A stretch of 53,114 nucleotides of DNA from Ralstonia sp. TCR112 (GTDB lineage Bacteria > Pseudomonadota > Gammaproteobacteria > Burkholderiales > Burkholderiaceae). The notes beneath the pieces are model-generated. The model was not told the DNA's origin. It made no database searches and saw only the letters and a program-made list of their open reading frames with translations. The translations under genes were made by a program, and so were the position numbers. The stretch lies in the NCBI RefSeq assembly GCF_007997035.1, contig NZ_VOSS01000091.1, positions 1 to 53,114 on the forward strand, read 5' to 3'. Positions 46,813 through 53,114 of the stretch are shown in pieces (within the stretch, counting starts at the first letter, position 1; every line of letters starts with the position of its first letter).

Positions 46813-47700
46813 ATGTCCCCCTTCATCGCCCTGTGCCTGCTCATCACCTACGTGGTGTGGGGCACAACGTATCTCGCCATCCGCTTTGCGCTGACCGATC
46901 TGCCGCCCTTTCTGATGATGGGCTCGCGTTTTCTGGCTGCGGCGGTGCTGCTCGCCCCGCTGGTCATCCTGCGACAGCGCAAGCAGCCCGAAGAGCGGCC
47001 GACCTTGCGCCAGGTCCGCAACTGCGCATTGATCGGCGCGTTCATGCTGGTGGGCGGCATGGGCATGACGGCGGTGGCCGAGCAGACCATCTCGTCGGGT
47101 GCGACCACGGTGATGATCGCGTCGATGCCGCTGTTCTCCACGCTCTGGACGCTGCTGGCCGGCGGCCGCCTGCGTGCCTATGAGATTGGCGCGATTGCGC
47201 TGGGCAGCATCGGGATTGCGGTGCTGTTTCGTGGCGCGGAGTTCCAGGCCAGCACGGTCGGCGTGCTCGCGCTGACCGCGGCCATTGCGTCATGGTCGTT
47301 CGGCTCGCAGCTCTCCAAGCGCATCGACATGCCCAAGGGCATGACGGCGTTCGTATTGGAGATGGCCTTTGGCGGCGTGGCACTCGTCGTGCTCAGCCTG
47401 CTCACCGGCGAAGCGTGGCCCAGCCACATCGGCATGCATGCCGCGCTCGCATGGGGCTACCTGGTGGTGTTCGGCTCGGCCATCGCGTTCACCGCCTACA
47501 TGGCGCTGGTGGAACGCGTGTCCACCGTCATGGCAACAAGCTACGTGTATGTGAACCCGCCCATCGCCCTGCTGATGGGCGCATGGCTGGCGGATGAAGT
47601 GGTCGCGCCGCAGACGCTGGGCGCAACGGGCATCATCCTGGCGGCCGTGGTGGTGCTGACGGCTGGGGCTACGCGGGCGGCGCGGCGGGCGGCTGCTTGA
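46813..47700 (+). CDS. EamA/DMT-family permease
   Basis: 295 residues with about ten membrane helices in two EamA repeats; an inner-membrane metabolite exporter of the drug/metabolite transporter superfamily, like YedA/RhtA. The opening MSPFIALCLLITYVVWGTTYLAIRF is typical. Other segments: FLAAAVLLAPLVILRQRKQ, GGMGMTAVAEQTISSGATTV, SWSFGSQLSKRIDMPKGMTA and SYVYVNPPIALLMGAWLADE. AGAGG precedes the start. A clear terminator follows 20 bases after the stop. The substrate is unknown. Confidence 0.92.
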   Translation: MSPFIALCLLITYVVWGTTYLAIRFALTDLPPFLMMGSRFLAAAVLLAPLVILRQRKQPEERPTLRQVRNCALIGAFMLVGGMGMTAVAEQTISSGATTVMIASMPLFSTLWTLLAGGRLRAYEIGAIALGSIGIAVLFRGAEFQASTVGVLALTAAIASWSFGSQLSKRIDMPKGMTAFVLEMAFGGVALVVLSLLTGEAWPSHIGMHAALAWGYLVVFGSAIAFTAYMALVERVSTVMATSYVYVNPPIALLMGAWLADEVVAPQTLGATGIILAAVVVLTAGATRAARRAAA

Positions 47701-47720
47701 ACGTGCCCGATGGTGGTCGA

Positions 47721-47750
47721 AAAAAAGCCCGCACATTGGCGGGCTTTTTC
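47721..47750 (+). terminator. Rho-independent terminator, probably bidirectional
   Basis: Stem GCCCGC (47727-47732) and GCGGGC (47739-47744) around a six-base loop, extended by A-T pairs, with an A run before and TTTTTC after. It serves the EamA gene on the + strand and, because of the A run, the convergent mqsRA operon on the - strand. Confidence 0.92.
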
Positions 47751-47762
47751 TTTGGAGGGCGA

Positions 47763-48164
47763 TCAAGCTGCCTTGATTTCAGCCAGCAGATCGGGGTGGT
47801 GGTCGAGAAGCTTCAGGAGTTTCACCAGCGCCAGAGACGGTTTCGTCTTCCCGGTCTCATAGCGCGAGAACGCATTGACGCCGCCGCCAAAAATCTCGGC
47901 GGCCTCGCGCTGGTCCAGATTCAGTTTGCGTCGCACCGCCGCAATGTAGGCCGGATCAACATAGGTGGCATTCACCTGGCGCTGAAACGCCGACACCAGT
48001 TCGCCATACCGGTCGCCCTGCCCGCGTTCGAGCACGATCTCGTCGCATGCAGGGCAGAACGATCCAGTGACGGACGGGATGACAGTCGTCTCGCCTTTGT
48101 AGGCGTACGGCACATCGCGTGTGTCATGAATCAGCTCGGCGGCACCGCAGCTCGGGCATTTCAT
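47763..48164 (-). CDS. mqsA: MqsA antitoxin (zinc-binding, HTH)
   Basis: Antitoxin and autorepressor paired with MqsR. It has 133 residues, starting at ATG 48164 two bases after the mqsR stop. The zinc-binding N-terminus has Cys3, Cys6, Cys37 and Cys40 (MKCPSCG and FCPACDE), the same positions as in E. coli MqsA. The C-terminal helix-turn-helix reads RKLNLDQREAAEIFGGGVNA then FSRYETGKTKPSLALVKLL. The operon order is toxin first, as in E. coli. A shared terminator at 47721 ends the transcript. Confidence 0.95.
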   Translation of the reverse strand: MKCPSCGAAELIHDTRDVPYAYKGETTVIPSVTGSFCPACDEIVLERGQGDRYGELVSAFQRQVNATYVDPAYIAAVRRKLNLDQREAAEIFGGGVNAFSRYETGKTKPSLALVKLLKLLDHHPDLLAEIKAA

Positions 48165-48166
48165 GG

Positions 48167-48466
48167 TCAAAGCTCCTTGAAGGAAACGATCAGCACGCCA
48201 TCAACCACGGTCAGCTTCAGGTAGACGTCCTGGCCGTGCGCCCTGGCGTGATAGACGTCTTGCCACACGCGGTGGTCGGCATGGGTTGTCATGCTCTTGT
48301 AGAAGCACTGCGGCGTCACCGTCATGACGACTGCGCACATGCCTGCCAAGTCCGTGATACCGAGTTCCAGCGCCCCCTCGTATGCACTGCGTGTCGCCCG
48401 TACGCTGCCCGATCGGATCAGTTCGCGAATGAGCGACAGTTTGGCGTGCGGCGTACGTTTTTCCAT
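48167..48466 (-). CDS. mqsR: MqsR toxin (GCU-specific mRNA interferase)
   Basis: RelE-fold ribonuclease of 99 residues; the E. coli homologue cleaves mRNA at GCU. I start at MEKRTPHAKLSLI (48466), which matches the E. coli N-terminus; upstream codons are not conserved. Catalytic-type residues Lys57, Gln69 and Tyr82 are present in FYKSMTTHADHRVWQDVY and DVYLKLTV, and the protein ends LIVSFKEL. It is intact, so likely active unless MqsA binds it. The promoter carries two MqsA-type palindromes. Confidence 0.95.
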   Translation of the reverse strand: MEKRTPHAKLSLIRELIRSGSVRATRSAYEGALELGITDLAGMCAVVMTVTPQCFYKSMTTHADHRVWQDVYHARAHGQDVYLKLTVVDGVLIVSFKEL

Positions 48467-48478
48467 GCACGCCAACTT

Positions 48479-48508
48479 AACCTAGTTGGTTAGTATACCA
48501 AATAGGTT
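48479..48508 (-). promoter_or_regulatory. mqsRA promoter with two MqsA-type operators
   Basis: Two imperfect palindromes resembling the E. coli MqsA site (AACCT, three bases, AGGTT): AACCTAGTTGGTT at 48479-48491 and TACCAAATAGGTT at 48496-48508. Between them, on the - strand, is the -10 hexamer TATACT (48492-48497). A repressor bound to either site would cover the promoter. The start point would be roughly 15-20 bases before the mqsR ATG. No convincing -35 is seen. Confidence 0.7.
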
Positions 48509-48539
48509 AATTCCGAAAACGACGTTTCTGCGAGAGAAG

Positions 48540-50552
48540 TTATCCGGCCAACGACGACGGCAACGAGCCGCTGGGCACGGCGTCCTCTTCGGCACCGTCG
48601 ACAGTGCCGCTGTCCGCAGGATTGTCCAGCCGGTTGAGCCACGCCAGCAACGCGTCGGCTTGCTGCGGACGCGAGAACAGGTAGCCCTGCCCCAGATCGC
48701 AGCCGGCGTCGCGCAGCAATGCGAGCTGGTCGGGGTCTTCCACGCCTTCGGCCACCACCTGCATGCGCAGGCTGTGCGCCATGGCGATCACCGCGCCGGC
48801 AATGGCCTCGCCGTCGCCGGGCATGCGCTGCACGAAGCTGCGGTCGATCTTGAGCTTCTGGATCGGGAAGCGCTGCAGATACGCCAGCGACGAATACCCC
48901 GTGCCGAAATCGTCGATCGACAGGCTGATGCCGGCCGCATGCAGGGATTCGAGCAGCGCGATGTTGTCTTCGATGTCTTCCATCAGCACGCTCTCGGTAA
49001 TTTCAAGTTCGAGCTGATGCGGCGGCATGCCGGTTTCGCGCAGCACGTCCATGACGTTTTCAACGAGCGCCGGATCGCGGGTCTGCCGCGCCGACAGGTT
49101 GACGGCCACCTGCAGCGTGATGCCGTCTTCGCGCATCCAGCGCACGGCCTGTTCGCACGCGGTGCGCAGCACCCACAGTCCGAGCGGCACGATGAGGCCG
49201 GTTTCCTCCGCCACGGCGATGAACTCGCCCGGGCCGATCAGCCCGATCTCCGGATGGCGCCAACGCACCAGCGCCTCCACGCCGTAGACGTTGGCCTTGG
49301 AGATGACGGCGTCGTGTGCGTCTTTGGTGCGCAGGCGCACCTGCGGCTGATAGGCCAGCAGCAGTTCGTCGCGGTCGAGCGCGCGCCGCAGGTCGGCTTC
49401 CACGCGCAGGCGGCGGCGCGCCTGCTGATCCATCTCCGACGTGAAGCTTGCGGCCGCATTCTTGCCGTGATTCTTCGCGTGGTACATCGCCGTGTCGGCG
49501 TTGCGCGTGAGCGCCTGCACGTCGCGCGCATCATGCGGATACAGGCTCACGCCCACGCTGGCCGTCACGTAGATCTGATGCAGATCCAGCGCAAACGGCG
49601 CCGCGAGCGCGGCCAGAATGCGTTTGGCCAATCCATCGGCCAGCGTTGCCGCTTCCGTCTCGGCAATCTGCGCGCGGCCCGACAGCTCTGCGATGACCGC
49701 AAACTCATCCCCGCCGATGCGGCACAACACGGCGCGCAGGTTGGCCTGGTCGATCACGTCGTTCAGCCGCCGCGCAACCTGTCGCAGCAAGCGGTCGCCG
49801 TTGTTGTGGCCCAGTGTGTCGTTGACGACCTTGAAGTTGTCCAGATCCAGCAGGAGCAGCCCCACCGCGCCCGCCTGGCCCGCGCGTTTGAGCGAGACCT
49901 GCAGGCGTTCATTGAAGGCGTGCCGGTTCGGCAGTTCCGTGACGGAATCGATATGGGCGAGGTAGTCCAGGTGCGCCTCGGCCTGCAGCACCGCACGGCG
50001 CATGCGGGCGATCACCAGATACGCCAGACCCATCGCGCCGATGCCCACCGATACCGTCAGCACGGCATAGCCGAGCAGTTGCATGTACAGCTCGGTCAGG
50101 CTGGAGCGCACCACCACATAGCCGATCACGCGGCGCTCCGACTCCACCGGTTCGACCACCTCCAGCGTGGTGAGCGTGGAGACATGCGAGTCGCGCAGCA
50201 TGGCGGCATCGGGGGCGAGCACGGGCGCCGCGTCGCCATGCTGATACAGCGCCAAGGGCTTGCGAAGTGCACTGAAAATGCCGGCCGCGCGCAGCGACGG
50301 CGATGCCTCCAGCGCGCCAAGCGTTTCTTCTGCCGCACGACGGTCATTGAAGAGCAGCGCCGCCACGCTGTTGGCCCCGACGATGCGCGCCTGCACATGC
50401 ACGTCGCGCACCAGCGCCGCATGCAGTGCGATGAACTGAAACACGATGAGCAGGAAGCCGGCGATGGTCAGCGCCGCGCCGGCACCGGCCATATTGGCCC
50501 GCACCATGGAGTGCCCCAGGCGCGGCCGCGGGGTCGTGATGGATTCGCTCAT
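48540..50552 (-). CDS. Membrane-bound GGDEF-EAL cyclic-di-GMP protein with YfiN-like sensor
   Basis: 670 residues. Membrane helix (ALTIAGFLLIVFQFIALHAA), periplasmic CHASE8-like domain (residues about 45-150, with ARIVGANSVAALLFNDRRAA), and a second helix (VLTVSVGIGAMGLAYLVIA). The GGDEF domain follows, with an intact motif in RIGGDEFAVIAE, then the EAL domain with EALVRWRHPE, LEITESVLMED, DDFGTGYSSLAYL and VAEGVEDPDQ. Both catalytic motifs look intact, so direction cannot be predicted. The sensor resembles YfiN/TpbB, and the start overlaps yfiR by four bases, so YfiR probably controls it from the periplasm. Confidence 0.92.
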   Translation of the reverse strand: MSESITTPRPRLGHSMVRANMAGAGAALTIAGFLLIVFQFIALHAALVRDVHVQARIVGANSVAALLFNDRRAAEETLGALEASPSLRAAGIFSALRKPLALYQHGDAAPVLAPDAAMLRDSHVSTLTTLEVVEPVESERRVIGYVVVRSSLTELYMQLLGYAVLTVSVGIGAMGLAYLVIARMRRAVLQAEAHLDYLAHIDSVTELPNRHAFNERLQVSLKRAGQAGAVGLLLLDLDNFKVVNDTLGHNNGDRLLRQVARRLNDVIDQANLRAVLCRIGGDEFAVIAELSGRAQIAETEAATLADGLAKRILAALAAPFALDLHQIYVTASVGVSLYPHDARDVQALTRNADTAMYHAKNHGKNAAASFTSEMDQQARRRLRVEADLRRALDRDELLLAYQPQVRLRTKDAHDAVISKANVYGVEALVRWRHPEIGLIGPGEFIAVAEETGLIVPLGLWVLRTACEQAVRWMREDGITLQVAVNLSARQTRDPALVENVMDVLRETGMPPHQLELEITESVLMEDIEDNIALLESLHAAGISLSIDDFGTGYSSLAYLQRFPIQKLKIDRSFVQRMPGDGEAIAGAVIAMAHSLRMQVVAEGVEDPDQLALLRDAGCDLGQGYLFSRPQQADALLAWLNRLDNPADSGTVDGAEEDAVPSGSLPSSLAG

Positions 50553-51121
50553 TGCACCGTCCTTGCCAGGCGCAGCAGTTGCGAGCTGAGCTGCAGATGG
50601 GCTTGCCGGGCAGCCACTGCATCAATGTCGAAGACCACGCGATTCTCATGCAGCGCCAACGCGATCATCGGGTCGGGGTTGCCGGGTGCGCGCTGGCTCT
50701 TTGGGCTGTCGGACACCGTCAGCACGGGCGAGGCCGGATCGACGCGCACACCGTTTGAGGCACGTGCGTCGAACACGAGGACATGGCAGCCGGTAACGGT
50801 GCCGTCATTGATCTTTCGGATTTCCAGGCGATGTCCGCGCACGGGTTTTCCTGTCAGTTTTTCCAAGGCCGCCTGCAACGGGTGCTGTGCTGTCACGCAC
50901 ACCACCATCGGGGCATCGGCCTGCATGACATCGGCCGGCCAGTTGGTAAACAGCGCAAAGTTGTAGATGAACGCCGCCTTGACCTGCACCTCGCTGGCCT
51001 GCATCTGCGCGTGCGCGGCACCCATGCATGCCACGCCTGCCAGCACGGCGCCCAGCGCCACGCACAACCTGCGCGTGCGTGGCCATCGGGCGCGTCGGGC
51101 GGTGCCGTGCGGGCTGTTCAT
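50549..51121 (-). CDS. yfiR: YfiR-family periplasmic regulator (DUF4154)
   Basis: 190 residues with a signal peptide ending near GAAHAQ. The mature protein begins EVQVKAAFIYNFALFTNWPA, the hallmark of YfiR. Further family segments are VVCVTAQHPLQAALEKLTGK and CHVLVFDARASNG, with two cysteines. In Pseudomonas YfiR represses the diguanylate cyclase YfiN from the periplasm. Here it is encoded just before the GGDEF-EAL gene (ATGA overlap) and just after a TonB receptor (ATGA overlap). Confidence 0.92.
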   Translation of the reverse strand: MNSPHGTARRARWPRTRRLCVALGAVLAGVACMGAAHAQMQASEVQVKAAFIYNFALFTNWPADVMQADAPMVVCVTAQHPLQAALEKLTGKPVRGHRLEIRKINDGTVTGCHVLVFDARASNGVRVDPASPVLTVSDSPKSQRAPGNPDPMIALALHENRVVFDIDAVAARQAHLQLSSQLLRLARTVQ

Positions 51122-53114
51122 CGGAAGGTGTAGGTGAATTTCACGCGGAATGCACGGCCATCCTGCTCGATGGACCGCTGCATCAGCTCAGGCCCGGCCG
51201 GATCGGCATAGCGTCGATCGAACAGGTTGTAGACGCTGGCCGACATTTCCAGATTGGGCGCCAACCGTGTCGCCAGCAAGGTCAGGTTGGCGATCCAGTA
51301 GCCGCCCACCTGCCCCGCCGTCGTCAGCCGGTTGCTGATGTACCGCGCCTCGAGCCCGGCGCGCCAATCGTCGCGCCACACGGGCGTGGTGGCGTTGAGC
51401 TTGAGCATGTGGCGCGGCGAGTTGCTCAGCGTCTGGCCGGTATCGACATCTTCGGAACGCTGGAAGGAGTAGCTCGTGCGCAGCCGCGTGCCGCCCGGCC
51501 AGTTCTGCTCGTAGCCGAGTTCTGCGCCGCGCGTGCGCACGCGCGCTACGTTGCTGAAAAAGAGCAGCCCGGTGTTCGGGTCTTCGCTCTGGCTGATGAG
51601 GTTGGAAACGTTGTTCTGAAACACCGACAACGTCGCCTTGCCGCCGGCAGCCACTTGTTGTTCGAGCACCGTTTCATACGTGCGGATGCGCTCGGCCGAC
51701 AGTCCGTTGGTGACCTGCTGGCCGCCGGGCGCACTGGTCTGATAGTTCAGCTCGTAATCGTTCGGCGCGCGATAGGCCATGCCGTAGATCGCCTTGACGG
51801 TGGTCGTTGGGGCGGCGTGCCAGATCAAACCCACGCGCGGGCTGAAGATGCCCGGCGCGAAGCTCGTGTGGTCGTAGCGCAGGCCCGTATCCAGCACCCA
51901 GTCCCGATGGAGCATGAATTGATCCTGCACGTACAGGCCCACGCGGTTGTTGTTCCGATGGTCGTCCAGGTAGCTCGCGTACGGCACCGTATCGAAATTG
52001 CGCATCGCATCACGGTAGTCGCGCTGCAGCTCCGTGCCGATGACCAGCGTGTGGCGTTCGATGCGGCGCGTCACGAGCTTGAGTTCCGTGCCGTACCAGG
52101 CGGTGTCGAACACATCGCGGTTGATGCCGACCGGAGGGGGGCTGTATGCGTAATCCCCCTGCGAGACATAGCGCCCCCAGAACAGCCGCGCCGACACGTC
52201 GGTCGTGTCGTCCAGCGCGTGCTGCCAGGTGCCGTTGAACATCTGCCGCGTATCGACGGTGCGCGAGCGCGGGTCATTGAAGCTCTGGTCGTACGGGGCC
52301 GTCGGCACGCCTTTCGTGCGGTCGACGTAACCGAAGGTCAGCCCGAACTCGCCGAAACTGCCCTTGGCGAACAGGCGTTTGGCGCGGTCGTAATCCATGC
52401 CGCGGGCGACGCCGTCGCTCACGCCGGGCTGATTGAACTCGGCAAAGTAAAGGTCGCGGCCGGGGGCATCGTTCACGCTGGCCGACAGCAGCCACTCGGC
52501 GCCGTTCTCGGCCCGCTTGCCCCACGTCACGCGGGCATCGCGCGCATTGGCGCTACCCGTCGATCCGCTGGCCTGCACGCCGTCAATGTCACGGCCACGC
52601 TTGGTGATGATGTTGATCACGCCGAACAACGCGTTGGATCCGTACACCGCCGAGCCGGCTCCGGGCACGTATTCCACCCGCTCGATGAGATCGACGTTGA
52701 GGATGGCTTCGGAGCCGACGGATGCCTGGTCGAAGATCGGGTCGTTGGTGCGATGGCCGTCGATCAGCAACAAGAAGCGCGTGTCGTAGTCGCCCGCGCG
52801 CAGGAAGCCGCGTGCGCCGAGCGTGGTGTAGTTGCGGTCGTAGTTGGTGTAGAGCCCCGGCAGGCTGCCCAGAATGTCGGCCAGCGTGCGCCAGCCGTAG
52901 GCTTTGATGTCGGCCGCGGTGATGACCGAGACGTTGGCTGGCGCCTCATTTGCGGCTTGCGCGTACTTGGATGCGCTGGTGACGACCTGCACCTGCATGA
53001 GTTGCTCGATGGGCAATGCGGTGAGGTCGGCAACTTCCGTTTGTGCCAGCGCCGCGTGTGAAAGCAACGCACCCGCCACCGCAAACATTTGCGCGCATCG
53101 CTTCGGGTCGAGCG
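51118..53114 (-). CDS. TonB-dependent outer-membrane receptor, start probably outside window
   Basis: At least 656 residues. The frame remains open past ATG 53088 to the window edge, and the residues there (LDPKRCAQMFAVAGALLSHA) look like a signal peptide cut by the edge, so the true start is probably just outside. A plug domain is visible (PANVSVITAADIKAYGWRTL, LADILGSLPGL, ILNVDLIERVEYVPGAGSAV, YGSNALFGVINIITK), followed by a barrel ending VYNLFDRRYADPAGPE and FRVKFTYTF. There is no signalling N-domain. It is first of a three-gene operon with yfiR and the GGDEF-EAL gene. The ligand is unknown. Confidence 0.92.
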   Translation of the reverse strand, partial: LDPKRCAQMFAVAGALLSHAALAQTEVADLTALPIEQLMQVQVVTSASKYAQAANEAPANVSVITAADIKAYGWRTLADILGSLPGLYTNYDRNYTTLGARGFLRAGDYDTRFLLLIDGHRTNDPIFDQASVGSEAILNVDLIERVEYVPGAGSAVYGSNALFGVINIITKRGRDIDGVQASGSTGSANARDARVTWGKRAENGAEWLLSASVNDAPGRDLYFAEFNQPGVSDGVARGMDYDRAKRLFAKGSFGEFGLTFGYVDRTKGVPTAPYDQSFNDPRSRTVDTRQMFNGTWQHALDDTTDVSARLFWGRYVSQGDYAYSPPPVGINRDVFDTAWYGTELKLVTRRIERHTLVIGTELQRDYRDAMRNFDTVPYASYLDDHRNNNRVGLYVQDQFMLHRDWVLDTGLRYDHTSFAPGIFSPRVGLIWHAAPTTTVKAIYGMAYRAPNDYELNYQTSAPGGQQVTNGLSAERIRTYETVLEQQVAAGGKATLSVFQNNVSNLISQSEDPNTGLLFFSNVARVRTRGAELGYEQNWPGGTRLRTSYSFQRSEDVDTGQTLSNSPRHMLKLNATTPVWRDDWRAGLEARYISNRLTTAGQVGGYWIANLTLLATRLAPNLEMSASVYNLFDRRYADPAGPELMQRSIEQDGRAFRVKFTYTFR

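Noticed and set aside
48486-53061. Very long + strand frames opposite the GGDEF-EAL gene, yfiR and the TonB receptor
   Set aside because: These are antisense shadows; the - strand products have intact motifs.
1-53114. tRNA, rRNA, insertion sequences, integrases or prophage genes
   Set aside because: I looked for transposase and integrase motifs, terminal repeats and tRNA-like cloverleaf segments and saw none I could support.

Overview
The window is about 53 kb of GC-rich (roughly 65%) proteobacterial DNA. Gene content and protein style point to a beta-proteobacterium of the Ralstonia/Cupriavidus/Burkholderia group, most like Ralstonia. This placement is inferred from protein families; no search was run. 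Genes are densely packed and many overlap by ATGA.

Layout. (1) 1-18062 is a type VI secretion (T6SS) locus read both ways from a divergent promoter at 10.8-11.1 kb. Leftward it encodes a TPR lipoprotein, TssB, TssC, Hcp, TssE, TssF, TssG, ClpV and a VgrG cut by the window edge. Rightward it encodes TssJ, TssK, TssL, a second VgrG, a probable toxin of unknown fold and a lipoprotein immunity candidate. The last 1.6 kb is AT-rich and looks swapped in. TssM and TssA are not in the window. (2) 18303-22753 holds an FtsK-type translocase, a stand-alone MHYT membrane protein and a small glycine-zipper membrane protein. (3) 22772-35197 is a complete oxidative uronate/aldarate pathway: uptake (ExuT-like, GudP), uronate dehydrogenase, two SMP-30-type lactonases (one with a Tat signal), galactarate and glucarate dehydratases, KDG dehydratase and ketoglutarate-semialdehyde dehydrogenase, ending at 2-oxoglutarate. 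A LysR gene lies at its end, and two matching operators sit at equivalent positions in front of the kdgD operon and the second lactonase. (4) 35253-46418 is an organosulfur region: a seven-gene leftward operon (LLM flavin monooxygenase, class II aldolase, sulfonate-type ABC transporter, a c-type cytochrome, a second binding protein), and a rightward set (acyl-CoA-dehydrogenase-like monooxygenase, thiol dioxygenase, four-domain rhodanese). (5) 46431-46693 is an array of 13 degenerate units about 21 bp long with a palindromic GTTCnGAAC core. (6) 46813-53114 holds an EamA permease, an mqsRA toxin-antitoxin pair, and a TonB receptor/YfiR/GGDEF-EAL operon.

A strong global feature is that nine genes (hcp, tssK, the second vgrG, ftsK, udh, the Tat lactonase, the class II aldolase, the thiol dioxygenase and the rhodanese) are interrupted by single missing bases, eleven in all. 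Every case is a loss of one base, most easily explained as one G or C from a short G/C run, while the protein stays intact on both sides. This looks like systematic sequencing or assembly error rather than gene decay. These genes are typed as pseudogene only because the frame is broken in the sequence as given.
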